Source of the DNA: Chryseobacterium sp. W4I1 | GTDB taxonomy: Bacteria; Bacteroidota; Bacteroidia; Flavobacteriales; Weeksellaceae | Length of the DNA: 64,000 bases | Assembly (NCBI RefSeq): GCF_030816115.1 | Contig: NZ_JAUSXQ010000001.1 | Coordinates: 1,984,001 to 2,048,000, forward strand | Direction: 5' to 3' | Part shown: positions 62,060-64,000 of the stretch, in pieces | Numbering within the stretch: the stretch's first letter is position 1 | How the letters are laid out: each line of letters begins with the position of its first letter | The notes under the pieces: model-generated | Database searches by the model: none | What the model saw: the letters and a program-made list of their open reading frames with translations, nothing else | What the model was told of the DNA's origin: nothing | Position numbers and translations under genes: made by a program

Positions 62060-62868
62060 ATGAAAAAATTGTTTTTTATTTTACTTTTTCTTTCCAATAT
62101 TTTGTCGGCACAGCTTGTTTCGTTTGTTTACGAAATTAGGCATAGGCCAAATCCGGATAAAGAAATTTTTGAAACCAGCAATTATTATCTTGATATAATT
62201 GGAGGTCAATCTGCTTTCCGATCAGAGAAAGAGAGATATGCTGATTCATTAATGCTGAAAAATGGATATTGGGAAGGCGGGCCAAAAACTTCACTTAATC
62301 AGCTTTATATCATTAAAAACTTAATAAATAAGAGTATCAAAAAAAGTATAACAACTCTATCAATGCATGACTTATATAATATCAACGTAAATGATAAGCT
62401 GAGTTGGGAGGTTCTCCCCGAAAAAATGAAAATTGGAGATATGGAATGCCAGAAAGCCACAGTAAAGTATGGTGAAAGAAATTGGACAGCATGGTTTAGC
62501 CAAAATATACCCTTGCAAGAAGGGCCTTATATATTTCACGGATTACCAGGATTAATCATAAAAATTTCTGATGATAAAAACGATTATGATTTTAGTCTGA
62601 TAAAGACATAAATGTTGATAAAAATAAAACATTTTATTTGAGAAAGGGAAAGGAAATAAGCTGGGAGACTTATGAAAAAATCCAACGAGATTATTATTCG
62701 GATCCATTTGCAGACATCAAGGCAAGAAATATAAAATATAAAGTAACTGATGAAAAAGGAAATCCAGTGGAAATAAATTTAAAACAGATGACGGAAAGTA
62801 CTCAAAAACGAATAAGAGAAAATAATAACCCCGTAGAATTAGACCATAAAGTTGATTTTAAAAAGTAA
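62060..62868 (+). pseudogene. Second GLPGLI gene, split by a single-base deletion
   Basis: The first part (from the ATG at 62060) has a signal peptide (MKKLFFILLFLSNILSAQ) and the signature 'GPYIFHGLPGLIIKISDDKN', but stops at 'DFSLIKT'. Adding one A to the AAA in ATAAAGAC restores the frame, giving 'LIKDINVDKNKTFYLRKG' and reading on to 62868, parallel to the upstream paralogue. The intact protein would be about 269 residues. The 62869-63131 gap that follows shows nothing recognisable. Confidence 0.8.
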
Positions 62869-63131
62869 ATTTGTTCTGAAAGTATATACTAAAACAGAAC
62901 GATTGAGATTTATGTTATTGTTATCAGGAAATCAGAAGAAATAATAGGACCGTTAAATATGGAATGATGTCAAAGCAAAATCTAAGAACTAAAAAGATGA
63001 CCAATCGAGTAAAAAGCCAAACTACTTTTCTGGATTGAAATTTGATCTTGAAACGGCTTAATATTTAATTGAAAACCTTCTCTGTTAATTTGCAGATCAT
63101 TCCGATTTCATATATCAAAGATATAAAACAA

Positions 63132-63160
63132 AAAAGAAGCAATAATTTATTGCTTCTTTT
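63132..63160 (-). terminator. Terminator of the initiator tRNA array
   Basis: AAAAGAAGCAATAA pairs with TTATTGCTTCTTTT; on the minus strand it is followed by a T-rich run. It lies 7 nt beyond the last tRNA. Confidence 0.8.
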
Positions 63161-63167
63161 GTTCTAG

Positions 63168-63240
<73 letters not shown>

Positions 63241-63279
63241 GTGTATCTTTAGAGTGCTTACCGAAAGCACTTAGCTTAG

Positions 63280-63352
<73 letters not shown>

Positions 63353-63391
63353 GTATATTTTTAGAGTACTTACCGAAAGTACTTAGCTTAG

Positions 63392-63464
<73 letters not shown>

Positions 63465-63503
63465 GTGTATCTTTAGAGTGCTTACCGAAAGCACTTAGCT
63501 TAG

Positions 63504-63576
<73 letters not shown>

Positions 63577-63588
63577 ATATTGTGAGTG

Positions 63589-63596
63589 CAAAGATA
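63589..63596 (-). promoter_or_regulatory. -7 promoter element of the tRNA array
   Basis: On the minus strand TATCTTTG matches TAnnTTTG, 12 nt before the first tRNA base. Confidence 0.7.
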
Positions 63597-63666
63597 CGGC
63601 TATTTTTTAAAAATCCTAATTTTTCTTTTAAATAAAGGACTTTTATGAAAACTATTTTATTATTTG

Positions 63667-63674
63667 TATCTTTG
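63667..63674 (+). promoter_or_regulatory. -7 promoter element of the Sua5/YrdC gene
   Basis: TATCTTTG lies only 4 nt before the ATG at 63679, so transcription should begin at or near the start codon. Confidence 0.6.
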
Positions 63675-63678
63675 TTTT

Positions 63679-64000
63679 ATGGCAAAAATACTGAAAATTT
63701 ACCCTGACAATCCTCAGGAAAATCTTATAAATGAGGTTATTAAAACCTTAAAAAACGGCGGACTGATTATCTATCCTTCGGATACAATCTATGCCTTAGG
63801 ATGTAATATTTTCGACATAAAAGCTATGGAAAAGCTGGCTCAGCTTAAAAAAGTTAAGCTGGAAAAGTCTCAATTCTCAATTATTTGTAATGATCTCAGC
63901 CATCTTTCGGATTTTACGAGACCTATAGACACTTCGGTGTTCAGATTTTTGAAAAGCCACCTTCCGGGACCGTTTACCTTTATTCTTGATGCCAACAAAA
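63679..64000 (+). CDS. L-threonylcarbamoyladenylate synthase (Sua5/YrdC), 3' end cut by the window
   Basis: The 107 visible residues begin 'MAKILKIYPDNPQENLINEV' and show the YrdC pattern 'GGLIIYPSDTIYALGCNIFD', with 'IKAMEKLAQLKK' and 'LPGPFTFILDA'. This enzyme makes threonylcarbamoyl-AMP for the t6A modification of tRNAs that read ANN codons. The C-terminus lies outside the window. The start is the first ATG of the open frame; no Shine-Dalgarno-like site is seen before it. Confidence 0.88.
   Translation, partial: MAKILKIYPDNPQENLINEVIKTLKNGGLIIYPSDTIYALGCNIFDIKAMEKLAQLKKVKLEKSQFSIICNDLSHLSDFTRPIDTSVFRFLKSHLPGPFTFILDANK

Overview
The window looks like chromosomal DNA from a Flavobacteriia bacterium, most likely Chryseobacterium or a close Weeksellaceae relative. 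This rests on the low G+C and on the Bacteroidetes-type -7 box (TAnnTTTG, often TATCTTTG) before several genes. A protein with a type IX secretion (Por) C-terminal sorting domain, three GLPGLI-family secreted proteins and an IND-like subclass B1 metallo-beta-lactamase point the same way. No insertion sequence, prophage, CRISPR array or plasmid gene was found. Most of the region is ordinary chromosome with short operons bounded by clear hairpin terminators.

Layout, left to right. 1-2.2 kb: three tandem genes of a DUF4428/PH-like/SHOCT family. 2.4-6.2 kb: hisS, a sorting-domain secreted protein, an HRDC protein and ssb. 6.3-9.5 kb: an arginase-family enzyme, an ABM-like protein, an HPP membrane protein, a small zinc-ribbon protein and a TIGR01777 epimerase. 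9.5-14.4 kb: a MarR regulator divergent from a short UvrA-like ABC protein with a dyad operator between them, then a Nudix hydrolase, a DUF2750 protein and a secreted protein. 14.5-19 kb: two Lrp/AsnC regulators flanking a broken AhpD-like gene, then a cobalamin riboswitch controlling metE. 19-23.6 kb: two HxlR regulators, each divergent from an oxidoreductase unit, and a J-domain/KTSC protein.

23.6-30 kb: a TetR-TolC-adaptor-RND efflux operon whose RND gene is split by a 2-nt frameshift. 30-38 kb: a CvfB-like protein, lpd, a cupin protein, a GT4 glycosyltransferase, a frameshifted PH-like gene and recQ. 37.8-42.3 kb: kdsD-like and tatC, then a compact DoxX-like/DUF2071/methyltransferase/membrane-protein operon. 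42.4-49.6 kb: M1 and M61-type peptidases, the metallo-beta-lactamase, a histidine kinase and a frameshifted PBP4-type gene. 49.7-56.7 kb: pepE, a TPR protein, a DUF1905 protein, a transaldolase-type enzyme, an acetyltransferase, and a BlaI / M56 (BlaR1-like) / GLPGLI operon. 57-62.9 kb: small proteins, a GNAT acetyltransferase, a MocR-type gene remnant, a 2OG-Fe(II) oxygenase plus Ada-like zinc protein, an orphan double-glycine leader peptide gene and two more GLPGLI genes, the second frameshifted. 63.1-64 kb: four tandem initiator tRNA genes, then the start of a Sua5/YrdC gene.

Striking points are: five genes broken by 1-2 nt indels, mostly in short homopolymers; heptanucleotide tandem repeats between genes; a four-copy initiator tRNA array whose spacers keep a hairpin through a compensatory change; a possible alternative fold and a long-range stem in the metE leader; and an unmodified-looking double-glycine peptide gene with no maturation genes beside it. 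No complete, clearly new multi-gene system is evident. The best candidates for uncharacterised functional units are the DoxX-like/DUF2071/methyltransferase operon, the BlaI-M56-GLPGLI operon and the DUF4428/PH/SHOCT cluster.
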